From Campylobacter sp. 2014D-0216 (GTDB lineage Bacteria; Campylobacterota; Campylobacteria; Campylobacterales; Campylobacteraceae), in assembly GCF_014931215.1 (NCBI RefSeq), contig NZ_CP063089.1, positions 1,545,501 to 1,609,500 of the forward strand: DNA of 64,000 bases, in the 5' to 3' direction. Within the stretch, counting starts at the first letter, position 1. Every line of letters starts with the position of its first letter. The translations under genes were made by a program, and so were the position numbers. Positions 1 to 8,521 of this stretch are shown in pieces. The notes under the pieces are model-generated. The model did no database searches. It had not been told where the DNA came from and saw only the letters and a list, made by a program, of their open reading frames with translations.

Positions 1-31
1 CAATTTTTGTTCCCAAACCCCAATTACGCAT
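1..31 (-). CDS. 5' end of an unidentified gene running off the left edge
   Basis: Only the first ten codons are inside the window, read on the minus strand as MRNWGLGTKI. The start is supported by a good ribosome site (AAGGAG, about 5 nt before the ATG). The short hydrophilic stretch ending in G-T-K-I resembles the opening of many membrane sensor proteins such as chemoreceptors, but ten residues are too few to identify a family. The gene lies in the same direction as pbpC, separated from it by a 188-base AT-rich spacer that holds a palindrome and a poly-G tract. Confidence 0.5.
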   Translation of the reverse strand, partial: MRNWGLGTKI

Positions 32-109
32 TCACTCTCCTTCAATTTAATTAATTTTTTGTTGTAATTATAAATACTTATTATTAAAAACTAATAAATT
101 ATGTTATTT

Positions 110-137
110 TTTTGTTTATTTTTAAAAATAAACAAAA
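110..137. repeat. 28-bp perfect AT-rich palindrome downstream of pbpC
   Basis: The two 14-base arms (TTTTGTTTATTTTT and its complement) meet with no spacer. It lies between the end of pbpC and the next minus-strand gene. It could act as a terminator for pbpC, but no T run follows it in the direction of transcription and a stem without a loop is not typical. Function is uncertain. Confidence 0.5.
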
Positions 138-172
138 TAAAAAATATATTTTGTTTCAAATAGTGATAAAAT

Positions 173-181
173 GGGGGGGGG
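173..181. repeat. Homopolymeric G9 tract in a non-coding spacer
   Basis: Nine consecutive G residues stand directly after A-T, forming an ATG. The reading frame behind that ATG closes within nine codons at this length, and tract lengths one longer or shorter also close quickly, so no phase-variable gene follows it now. G tracts of this length in Campylobacter are contingency loci. This one may be the leftover of a deleted gene or may affect the spacing upstream of the minus-strand gene at the left edge. Confidence 0.7.
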
Positions 182-218
182 TATGAGTTTTTTATAAAAT
201 AAATTATGGTAATCTTAT

Positions 219-2423
219 TTAATATATATTAAATATTACAAAATCACTAACTCCACTCTGACTAATTATATTAAGACTATATTTACCTTTTTTTAAATCT
301 AAAGATAAAAAATCCTCTGAGCCTTCATGAATCAACTCCTGATTTAAATACCAAAATAATTTTTCTTTTTTTGGGTTAAAAAGTTTTACAATCAATTTTT
401 GTTTTTGCTTGAAATCTTTAGGCAAAACGATGTTTAAATGATTCAATGGATATAAAATTTTAAATTTTTCACTTGTATTTTGAATGGTTTGTTTTTCTTT
501 TGCAAAAAATGATTGTGCGTTTGAAGGCAAATTTAAAATGACCTTTTTCTTTGCATAAATAAAGTCCTTATCCAAGGAATTAACTTCTTTTCCATTATAT
601 GCAAATACTTCTTTTAATAGCGGAGAAACTCTTAACACATTAGCACTTTGAGGATAAAGCACTTCTTTGTAACCAAAACCATGCTTATATCGATAAGCTG
701 TTTGATTTTCTATCTTGATCGAAATCAAATCGCCAGGTTGATCAAACTCCAAATTCATATCATCAAGCAAAGATAAAAGCTCGAAAAATAACTCGCCTGC
801 AACACTCACTCCATATAAATTTGCATTTGCTTCGCCACTAAAATTACCCACCCAAACACCTAAAGTGTATTTTGGAGATGTTCCTATAGCCCATGCATCC
901 TTTCTACCATAGCTTGTACCAGTTTTCCACGATACAACTATGTTAGAATCATATTGCTTTAACCCTGCTCTATCTAAGCCTTTTAAAACTTGCAAGGTTA
1001 AAAAACTTGCACCACTACTGATTATTTTTTTGCTTTCTTTATGATAAGCATTTTCTTCGTATAAAAGCTCATTAAAAGTTCCATAATTTCCAAGCCCCAA
1101 ATAAAGTTTAAGCATATCCTCCAAGCTAAATTCTTTTGTCCCTAAAATTAAAGAAAGTCCGTATTTTTTAAAATTATCATCATTAAATTTTAAAATATCT
1201 TTGAGTTTAAAAAAGAATTTTTCATAACCATACTCTAAAAGCAAATTTACAAAAGGAATATTAAGTGACTTTTGTAAAGATTCTCTTGCGCTAATTAAAC
1301 CATGGTATTTTTTATTTGCATTTTGCGGTGCAAAATTAGAAAAAAGTGTAGGCACATCAAGCAATAAAGAATCAGGCACTATAAGCCCCTCATCTATAGC
1401 AAAAGCAAAAAGCAATGGTTTTAAAACAGATCCGACACTACGTTTTGCTATGACTCCATCAATCTGACCAAAATTTTCAAAGTCATAAAAATCATTCGAA
1501 CCCACATAAGCTAAAATTTTACCGCTTTTAGTATCAGCAAGCAAGATGGCTAAATTTTTTATACCTTTTTGCTGCAGTTTGTATGCATACTCTTTCGCTT
1601 TATCTTCAAACCGAATTTGAATGTTTTTATCTATACTCGAAACAACTCTTTCCTTGTTGACTAAAAGTCTTCGGGCTAAATGAGCTGCTATGTTTTTTCT
1701 TGGTTTAAAAGTGGGAAGTTTTTCCGCCTTTGCGAGATTTAAGATGTCTTGAGAAAAATACCCTTTTTTAAAAAGTCTATCAAGCAAGGCATTGCGTTTT
1801 TTCAAAAGCTTATCTTTATTTTTTTCAAGATTAATCAAACCAGGATTATTTGGAAGCACCGCAAGCAAAGCCGCTTCGCTCCAAGTGAGGTTTTTTAAAT
1901 CTTTTTCAAAGTAAAATAAACCAGCACTTGCGACACCAACTAGATTTCCACCATAAGGAGCATTATTTAAATAAAGTCTTAAAATTTCATCTTTACTATA
2001 AAAACTTTCTAAAGCAAAAGCCTTGATAACTTCATTAAATTTATTAAAATATGTACGTTTATTTTGCTCTAAAAGTTTAATAGTCTGCATAGAAATGGTG
2101 CTTGCACCACTTCTTTTGCTTGAAAAAAGATTATTTTTAAATGCTCTTACAAGCGCTAAAAAATCCACCCCATAATGAGAGTAAAAGTTTTTATCTTCAT
2201 ATAAAACCACCGCGGTTTTTAGTTTTTGTGGTATAAATTCACTTTCTAGATGCCACTGTTCATTAGGATCTAAAAACACACTAAGAAGTTCTTTGTTTTT
2301 ATCCAACAAAACCTTACTATAAGTCCCTTTAAATAAATCCTTGCTATCAAAACTAAAATAAACCAAACCTATATAAAAACACAGGCTTAAAACACATAAT
2401 GCAAGGCTTATTTTGACTCTCAC
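219..2423 (-). CDS. pbpC: Penicillin-binding protein 1C (bifunctional transglycosylase/transpeptidase)
   Basis: Class A PBP of the PBP1C type, which polymerises glycan strands and carries a transpeptidase-fold domain at the periplasmic face of the inner membrane. One N-terminal membrane anchor (about residues 5-22). GT51 transglycosylase domain about residues 45-220 with the EDxNFYxHxGVD motif and catalytic Glu76. Penicillin-binding domain with SVLK (Ser332-Lys335), SLN (386-388) and KTGT (500-503). The C-terminal ~150 residues match the position of the PBP1C-specific BiPBP_C domain. At 734 residues it is close to the family's usual length. The stop codon of the upstream alpha-2-macroglobulin gene overlaps its start by 4 bp (ATGA), so the two are translationally coupled, the same pairing as pbpC-yfhM in E. 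coli. Confidence 0.93.
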   Translation of the reverse strand: MRVKISLALCVLSLCFYIGLVYFSFDSKDLFKGTYSKVLLDKNKELLSVFLDPNEQWHLESEFIPQKLKTAVVLYEDKNFYSHYGVDFLALVRAFKNNLFSSKRSGASTISMQTIKLLEQNKRTYFNKFNEVIKAFALESFYSKDEILRLYLNNAPYGGNLVGVASAGLFYFEKDLKNLTWSEAALLAVLPNNPGLINLEKNKDKLLKKRNALLDRLFKKGYFSQDILNLAKAEKLPTFKPRKNIAAHLARRLLVNKERVVSSIDKNIQIRFEDKAKEYAYKLQQKGIKNLAILLADTKSGKILAYVGSNDFYDFENFGQIDGVIAKRSVGSVLKPLLFAFAIDEGLIVPDSLLLDVPTLFSNFAPQNANKKYHGLISARESLQKSLNIPFVNLLLEYGYEKFFFKLKDILKFNDDNFKKYGLSLILGTKEFSLEDMLKLYLGLGNYGTFNELLYEENAYHKESKKIISSGASFLTLQVLKGLDRAGLKQYDSNIVVSWKTGTSYGRKDAWAIGTSPKYTLGVWVGNFSGEANANLYGVSVAGELFFELLSLLDDMNLEFDQPGDLISIKIENQTAYRYKHGFGYKEVLYPQSANVLRVSPLLKEVFAYNGKEVNSLDKDFIYAKKKVILNLPSNAQSFFAKEKQTIQNTSEKFKILYPLNHLNIVLPKDFKQKQKLIVKLFNPKKEKLFWYLNQELIHEGSEDFLSLDLKKGKYSLNIISQSGVSDFVIFNIY

Positions 2424-5400
2424 TGCACCACTTTAACTCTTTTACTCTCACTTAAAGCCTTATATGCATCATCATACATTGCCTCAGCATAAGCCCCGCT
2501 TAAAGTATATACACCTGGGGTTATAGCGCTTAATTTTACAAAAAACTCTCTAGTTTCATCATGATGTAAAGGAAAGAAATACATAATTTTATCATCTCTT
2601 ATATCCATAAAGTCATAGTAAGAATTTCTTACAAAATCGGGAGTATCTTCGCCCAAAAGATCATGCACGACCTCCCACCCACTTGGTAAAATTTGAGTTA
2701 ATGCAAAATGAGAAGTGCCTGGATAGTTTTTGTTAGAAATTTTTAATTTCATATAGAAAATTTGAGAGCTTTTAATCATGCTTTCATCGATTGTATTGCC
2801 ATTTTCGTCATAGAAACTTCTTTCTATATCTATACGCTGTCTAAAAGGTTCAGCAATACCCTTTTTAACACCTTCTATGCCAAAATGCACATAAGTGTCT
2901 TCTTTAGCCTCTATCAAAGCACTGCCTTGGTTAAATTCAAATTTTGCAAAAGATGAATCAAGCTTTTGATTTTCATGGTTGATTGTTAATTTTGCTTTAA
3001 TGGTTTTAGAGACATTATCATCAAAACTATTAGCCAAAGCATATAAAGCATAGCCTATGCTTTGAGTGCTAAGCCAGGCATGACCTTCTAAAGTTTTTTT
3101 AATATCATCTAACAGCACATCGTTATTTTTATCATAGATTATTTTATATGCATTTGCGATAATCGCTTCATCTCTTAAAAAAGACCCATAAGTATCAGCA
3201 TAGCTATCTTTATTATCAGGTTTTGTGCTTAATTGTTGTGCTATATTCAACGCCACCTCATCAAAGCCTGCTAATTTATATGCTGCACCAAGTTGCCAAA
3301 GACTTACACTATCCAAACTCTTCATATATGCTTCATCTTCATAAATAGCATTCATAATGCTTAAATTTGGCTCCTTGGCTAAAGCAAGCAAATATAAAGA
3401 ATTGATTCTAATGTTTTTATTACTTGTATTTTGAATGTATTTTTTTTCATAATCTAGCCATGCTTTAAACATTCCATCGCTTACATAATAGCCTCTTTCT
3501 TTAGCCAATATCATAAACATACCCGCATAATTGCTTCCCCATGCATCAGAGTCTTTAAGCCCTTGCCAATAAGCAAACCCACCATTTGCTGTTTGAAAAT
3601 TTGCATATTTTCCCAATAGCGCATTAATATTGTTGATATTTTTTTGTTCATTTGCTCCTTGATCGAGCTTTTGCAAAAAAAGTTGTGGTAAAACCGCTGA
3701 AGTGCTTTGCTCTATACAACCATAAGGATAATGTTGTAAATACTTTAATCTATGATTTATATTTAAAATAGGCTTAAAACTCACACTTAAAAATGCCACT
3801 GGGTTTATATAATCATCTTTGATTTCAAATTTCATAGAGCTATTGGCGGGAATTTTGTAAGAATTTCCCTCATACGTGATGGTGTTTAAAGCCTTAATAT
3901 CAATTTGAGTATTTTGAGTATAAGTATAATTTTTTGCATTCAAGCTAAGTTGTATTTCTTCTACTCCGATCTTATTTGCATTTACTTTTGCATTGATGTA
4001 AATATCTTTGGTTTTTTCACCTTTAAAATCAATCTTAATTTCGTTTTTATCAAAATTTATGAGAGAATTTTTAACATTGAGTTTAAGTGTTGCGCTTTGC
4101 ACATCATCATCTACTTTAAACACTTGTACCAAAAATTTAAATTCATCATTGATTCTTAAGGATCTTGGTAAAGTTTCAAGCATTACAGCAGGTGCGCTAA
4201 CTTGTATATTTTTATCAGCACTTCCAAAACCCACATCATTGTTTGCCACTACCATAACCCGAAGCGAACCCAAATAAGAAGGCATATTAAATTTTACTTT
4301 TGCGTAGCCATTTTCATCACTTTGCATTGGCTCTTGAAACAAAACAACCGGCTTAAAGCGTCGTGCTTTTTCATCGTTTTTGCTTTTTTCCGCCCTTGAA
4401 CTTAATAAAACATCACCGCCTGTAGTCAATACCTTTGCAATATCTGAAGTATTTTTAGCAATGATTTTGTCATAAGTATCATATATGCTCATATTAAAAC
4501 GAATTTTTTGATAAAAATACTCCCAAATATCTGGCGTTTTAAACGCATTAACATCTAATAAACCCTCATCAACAATCGCTATAGTATAAGTGTATTTTTG
4601 TTTATTTTCGCTTTGAATTTCTACTTCAAAATCTTGCTTTGGTAAAACTTTACTAGGTGCTTTTATATCTAACTTAATTTTACTTTGCTCATCTGCTACT
4701 TTTAAAGCAAGTACACCAAAAAGCCTTAAAGCTCTATCATTTATATATTGGTTGTAATCTTGAAGCAAGATAACACTAACATACACATTAGGTGTATATT
4801 CTTTTAAGATAGGAATTTCAACCTTGGTGGTATCTTCATGTGTATTGATTACAAAACGCTTTAGAATTTTTGTATTGTCATTTAAAGTTACAATAGCCTT
4901 TGCACCTTTGACACTTTCAAACTCTACCACGGCAATATCATTTGGCTTGTATTCTTTTTTATCACTTTTTATTTTTAAAGAACTTACAATATCTGCATTA
5001 CTCGGGGCTCCAAAACTATTTACATAAAAAAAATCTCCCGTGCTTGTCTTTCCTTGTATGTCCTCAAGCTCTATAAACATCTCACCGTGATAATCTTTTG
5101 GATCAAATTCAATTTTAACTGGTTTGTTTTCACTTAAAACCACTCCTTGTGCTACTACTTGCGTATTTTTGTCTTTTTTTAACGATTTTAAAAAATCATC
5201 ATAATTATCATAATCCCACCACCATGAATAGCTATTTGCATAAATAGTGTATTTGATTTCTCTATTTGAAATTAGTTTTTCGTTTAAATCACTCACAATG
5301 GCTTCGAAATTAATTATTGAATTTGAGTTTAGATAACGATTTTCTAAGCGTTTTAATCCTACAAAATCATCATGCAAGATAATTTGCGTTTTTGAGCTTG

Positions 5401-7702
5401 CCTCTGCTGATCTAGAACCTTTTTCAAAAACCCTTGCTTGAATTGAAGCTTCTAGATTATACGGTGCATTTTTCAAAAATTCTTTTAAAACAAAAACACC
5501 TTTTTCTTGCCCTTTTTCATCTAAAACACCTTGTATATTGTCACTATAAGTTTGCATGAGTACACTAGGGTTAGAAAAAACATAATTAGGGTATTTTAAA
5601 TTGCGATATTCTTGTTTGCGAACCAACAAAGATGCCTGGAAATTCAAAGCACTAGCAGGACTTCCAAAAAGATATCTAGAGCTTAGATTAAAATCCAACT
5701 GATCTTTGTTTTTAGTTTCTTTTTCCGTTTGCAAACTCACTTTTATACGATTTGGAATGATATTTTGCACCAAAATTTCTTTATCAAAAATTGAATCAGC
5801 AAATTCAACCCTAGCTAAATAAATTCCACTTGGAGCTTGTGGGCTAAGAGTGATTTTTTTATAAAAAGTTCCATTACTTAAAGGAAGTAGTTTGATTTTA
5901 TCAAGAATTTTTTTATTTTGTGGATCAAAAAAACTTAAAGATATCGGGTGCTTAAGCACGCCTTTGTCATTTCTTGCAACCATGTTTAAGTGTATATCAT
6001 CACCTGGTCTATACACCCCTCTTTCGGTATAAATAAAAACTTTATTCTGTGAGTTTAACTCCAATCCATCTACATCAAAGCCATCATAAAGCAAAGGAGA
6101 ACTTAAACGCAAAATAGAAGCTTGTTTGTCTTTTGATGCGATCACAAACAAGGCTTTTGATTTGTCTATATTTTCAAAAATAGCTAAACCATCTTCATTG
6201 CTTATTTTAGAAGCTAGAATTTGATTATTTTTACTAATCACATCAACCTTAACTCCACTTAAAAGCTTTTGATTGGTATAATTTCTAACATCTACAATAA
6301 GTTTTTTATCTAAACTTTGAGCAATGAGCGCTATGTCAGAAAAAATTAAATTTTTACTCACTTTTGCTTTTTGATCAAAAAATCTATACTTTTTCCAACT
6401 TTCCATATCCTCATCAAAAACATAATCTACATCTTCTTCTTTAAAATACAACTTAACAATAAAAACTCCACTCAAATCTTTTAAAGCATCTAAGACTATT
6501 TCGCTTTCTTGCCATTCGTTTTTACTATATTCGATATCAAAATCTCTCTTAAGCACTACTTCGCTGGTATAATCACTCTCTGAAAATATATCACTATCAT
6601 AATCGCTTACATTTTTAAAACCTTGCAAGTTTTTATACCTTAAATATTCGCTTAAATTATTTGAAAAAACTTGCCAAACTTCTAAATGAACTTTTTTTAC
6701 GTTTAAAGTTTTAAAGGCAATTTTTTTACTTGCTTTACTAGATAAAAAAACTCCTTGATTTGAAAAACTTATAGCTGGCTCATAGTCTTTAAGACTTACT
6801 TTGGCTTTAAAGTTTTGCTTAGTGTTAACACCGCTTTCGCTTTTAATGCCTTGAGCTATTTGAATTTCATAGTCTTTATTTGGAACAAATGCTCCTATAA
6901 GTTTAATTTTATTACCATAAGCTAATGCCTTAAAATCTACTTCAGGAGAAACAAAAATCAAGTCTTTTAAATTTTGATCTTGCGAAACATTTTGAGAAAA
7001 AAGCAATTCTATGTTTTTATTTGCTATATTTGCGCCTTGAAAGACAAAATCGCTTTTTGCTAGCAAAATACATTCATATTTGATATTATTTTCCAAGCCC
7101 AAAACTGCTTTATCAAACAAAACTTTTATATTTGTATTAGTGTTTTGGCTTTTTAAAGGCTTAGAATATATACTCGCCATGTTATCTTGGATTACAATTT
7201 GATCTATTGTTATATTTTGATTTTCTGCGTGCATTTGAAGTGCTTTACGCAATATATCCTCATCAAACACATAATAACTTTGCAAATTTAAAATCAATAC
7301 GCTTTCATCATTAGATATATTTTGAAAATACCCCTTAATGTCTAATTTTTCATATGGAGTTTGAAAGTTTAGTTTTATTGTTTCGCCTTTTAATATATCG
7401 TTTAGATCTATCATTACATCGTATTTTTGATTTGCTCTTAGCGGGATAAAAATATCCAATCTTTTTGGATGTTCAAGTGTATATTTGGCTTTGATTGTTT
7501 GGCCATTAACCACAACTTCTCTTTCTTTAATAACACCTAGCTCTTGATTTGTGATATTGGTATTAAATTCTATAAAAATACTTTGGGAGTTTTCATCAAA
7601 ACCATAAGCTCTTATCATCGAATTTTTTTCTTCGCTTTTAGAGCATGCAGTAGTAAAAATTGCTATAAAAAATATCATTAAACCATATAAAAATCTTTTC
7701 AT
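2420..7702 (-). CDS. Alpha-2-macroglobulin family lipoprotein (YfhM/ECAM type)
   Basis: Very large periplasmic lipoprotein of the bacterial alpha-2-macroglobulin family, thought to trap attacking proteases and to work with PBP1C in envelope protection or repair. I place the start at the ATG with an AAGGAC ribosome site, because it gives a lipoprotein signal peptide ending in the lipobox TTAC with lipid-anchor Cys20. A longer in-frame reading of 28 extra codons has no such logic. The product is 1760 residues: repeated MG domains, then the complement-like thioester domain with an intact CIEQ motif (Cys1329), and a C-terminal receptor-binding-like domain. Serine at +2 after the lipid cysteine would favour outer-membrane sorting by the E. 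coli rule, which may not hold here. First gene of the two-gene operon with pbpC. Confidence 0.92.
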   Translation of the reverse strand: MKRFLYGLMIFFIAIFTTACSKSEEKNSMIRAYGFDENSQSIFIEFNTNITNQELGVIKEREVVVNGQTIKAKYTLEHPKRLDIFIPLRANQKYDVMIDLNDILKGETIKLNFQTPYEKLDIKGYFQNISNDESVLILNLQSYYVFDEDILRKALQMHAENQNITIDQIVIQDNMASIYSKPLKSQNTNTNIKVLFDKAVLGLENNIKYECILLAKSDFVFQGANIANKNIELLFSQNVSQDQNLKDLIFVSPEVDFKALAYGNKIKLIGAFVPNKDYEIQIAQGIKSESGVNTKQNFKAKVSLKDYEPAISFSNQGVFLSSKASKKIAFKTLNVKKVHLEVWQVFSNNLSEYLRYKNLQGFKNVSDYDSDIFSESDYTSEVVLKRDFDIEYSKNEWQESEIVLDALKDLSGVFIVKLYFKEEDVDYVFDEDMESWKKYRFFDQKAKVSKNLIFSDIALIAQSLDKKLIVDVRNYTNQKLLSGVKVDVISKNNQILASKISNEDGLAIFENIDKSKALFVIASKDKQASILRLSSPLLYDGFDVDGLELNSQNKVFIYTERGVYRPGDDIHLNMVARNDKGVLKHPISLSFFDPQNKKILDKIKLLPLSNGTFYKKITLSPQAPSGIYLARVEFADSIFDKEILVQNIIPNRIKVSLQTEKETKNKDQLDFNLSSRYLFGSPASALNFQASLLVRKQEYRNLKYPNYVFSNPSVLMQTYSDNIQGVLDEKGQEKGVFVLKEFLKNAPYNLEASIQARVFEKGSRSAEASSKTQIILHDDFVGLKRLENRYLNSNSIINFEAIVSDLNEKLISNREIKYTIYANSYSWWWDYDNYDDFLKSLKKDKNTQVVAQGVVLSENKPVKIEFDPKDYHGEMFIELEDIQGKTSTGDFFYVNSFGAPSNADIVSSLKIKSDKKEYKPNDIAVVEFESVKGAKAIVTLNDNTKILKRFVINTHEDTTKVEIPILKEYTPNVYVSVILLQDYNQYINDRALRLFGVLALKVADEQSKIKLDIKAPSKVLPKQDFEVEIQSENKQKYTYTIAIVDEGLLDVNAFKTPDIWEYFYQKIRFNMSIYDTYDKIIAKNTSDIAKVLTTGGDVLLSSRAEKSKNDEKARRFKPVVLFQEPMQSDENGYAKVKFNMPSYLGSLRVMVVANNDVGFGSADKNIQVSAPAVMLETLPRSLRINDEFKFLVQVFKVDDDVQSATLKLNVKNSLINFDKNEIKIDFKGEKTKDIYINAKVNANKIGVEEIQLSLNAKNYTYTQNTQIDIKALNTITYEGNSYKIPANSSMKFEIKDDYINPVAFLSVSFKPILNINHRLKYLQHYPYGCIEQSTSAVLPQLFLQKLDQGANEQKNINNINALLGKYANFQTANGGFAYWQGLKDSDAWGSNYAGMFMILAKERGYYVSDGMFKAWLDYEKKYIQNTSNKNIRINSLYLLALAKEPNLSIMNAIYEDEAYMKSLDSVSLWQLGAAYKLAGFDEVALNIAQQLSTKPDNKDSYADTYGSFLRDEAIIANAYKIIYDKNNDVLLDDIKKTLEGHAWLSTQSIGYALYALANSFDDNVSKTIKAKLTINHENQKLDSSFAKFEFNQGSALIEAKEDTYVHFGIEGVKKGIAEPFRQRIDIERSFYDENGNTIDESMIKSSQIFYMKLKISNKNYPGTSHFALTQILPSGWEVVHDLLGEDTPDFVRNSYYDFMDIRDDKIMYFFPLHHDETREFFVKLSAITPGVYTLSGAYAEAMYDDAYKALSESKRVKVVQ

Positions 7703-7804
7703 AACCGTCCTTAAAGTAAAGTAAATTTTGCAAATTATATCCAAATTCACTCTTGCTTCACTTAAAAAATTATATAATTCTCGCATAAAAACAAAGGAGA
7801 AAAA

Positions 7805-8167
7805 ATGAAAAAGAAAATTGCTACCTTATTAACAGTTTTAGGTCTTTCAAGTGCTGTTTATGCAGATGGAATTTATGGTGTAATTGTAGATGTAAATGAT
7901 GGTGCAAAAACGATTTTAATCGACACAACTTATGGTCAAAAAATGAATATCAAAATTCTACCAAATACAGAAATTGATATGGATGATTGTGGTATTTTTG
8001 GTATGGACAAATACGGTACTTTTAGAGATTTAAAAGTAGGTACTTTTATAGAGGCTGAAGTATTCCATGGATATGCTCAAACTATGCCAAATCCACAAAC
8101 ACCAAATCAGGTACAAAACATAACTGCCAAAGAGATTAAAATTGAATGTAAAAAAAGAGCTTACTAA
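7805..8167 (+). CDS. Small secreted protein with CGIFG motif, paralogue 1
   Basis: Unassigned 120-residue exported protein. A classic signal peptide (MKKK, hydrophobic stretch, AVYA cleavage near residue 20) leaves a mature protein of about 100 residues. The pattern of short strands (GIYGVIVDVNDG, KMNIKILPNTEI, LKVGTFIEAEV, AKEIKIEC) suggests a small beta-barrel of the OB or DUF5666 kind; this is inference from pattern only. It contains two cysteines, one in CGIFG and one in IEC near the C-terminus, that could form a disulfide in the periplasm. It is followed 39 bp later by a shorter paralogue with the same landmarks. Good ribosome site (AAAGGAGA) and a likely TATAAT-like box upstream. Confidence 0.75.
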   Translation: MKKKIATLLTVLGLSSAVYADGIYGVIVDVNDGAKTILIDTTYGQKMNIKILPNTEIDMDDCGIFGMDKYGTFRDLKVGTFIEAEVFHGYAQTMPNPQTPNQVQNITAKEIKIECKKRAY

Positions 8168-8206
8168 AATCTTTGCTACAATAACTTCTAAAAAGGAGTT
8201 ATTGTA

Positions 8207-8521
8207 ATGCGCTTTTTATTGGTGTTATTCCTTGCTAGCACCTTTTCATTTGCTTATAAAATTCAAGGTATCTTAAAACATACCTCCAAACACAGCATAA
8301 GCTTACAAACAAGCTTTGATAATAATTTAATCATTACTATATTACCCCAAACTCAAATCACAATTTATAGTTGCGGAATTTTTGGAAGCAACAAAAAGCA
8401 AGCTAACACACAAGAATTAAAAATAGGAAGTACAGTTAAAATCAGCGGGAAGAAAAATGGCAGTATTATTATCGCAGATAAAGTGATTGTAGAATGCGAT
8501 AATAAAAGAAGAGCTTATTAA
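8207..8521 (+). CDS. Small secreted protein with CGIFG motif, paralogue 2
   Basis: 104-residue exported protein with signal peptide (MRFLLVLFLASTFSFA). It shares with the preceding gene the order ILPxTxI, CGIFG, LKxGxxxxxxx, an E-C pair and a C-terminal RAY ending, so the two arose by tandem duplication followed by strong divergence. The first paralogue has an extra loop rich in Pro, Gln and Asn (about residues 95-105) that is absent here. Own ribosome site (AAAAAGGAG) in the 39-bp gap. Its stop overlaps the stop of the convergent mechanosensitive channel gene by 4 bp. Function unknown. Confidence 0.72.
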   Translation: MRFLLVLFLASTFSFAYKIQGILKHTSKHSISLQTSFDNNLIITILPQTQITIYSCGIFGSNKKQANTQELKIGSTVKISGKKNGSIIIADKVIVECDNKRRAY

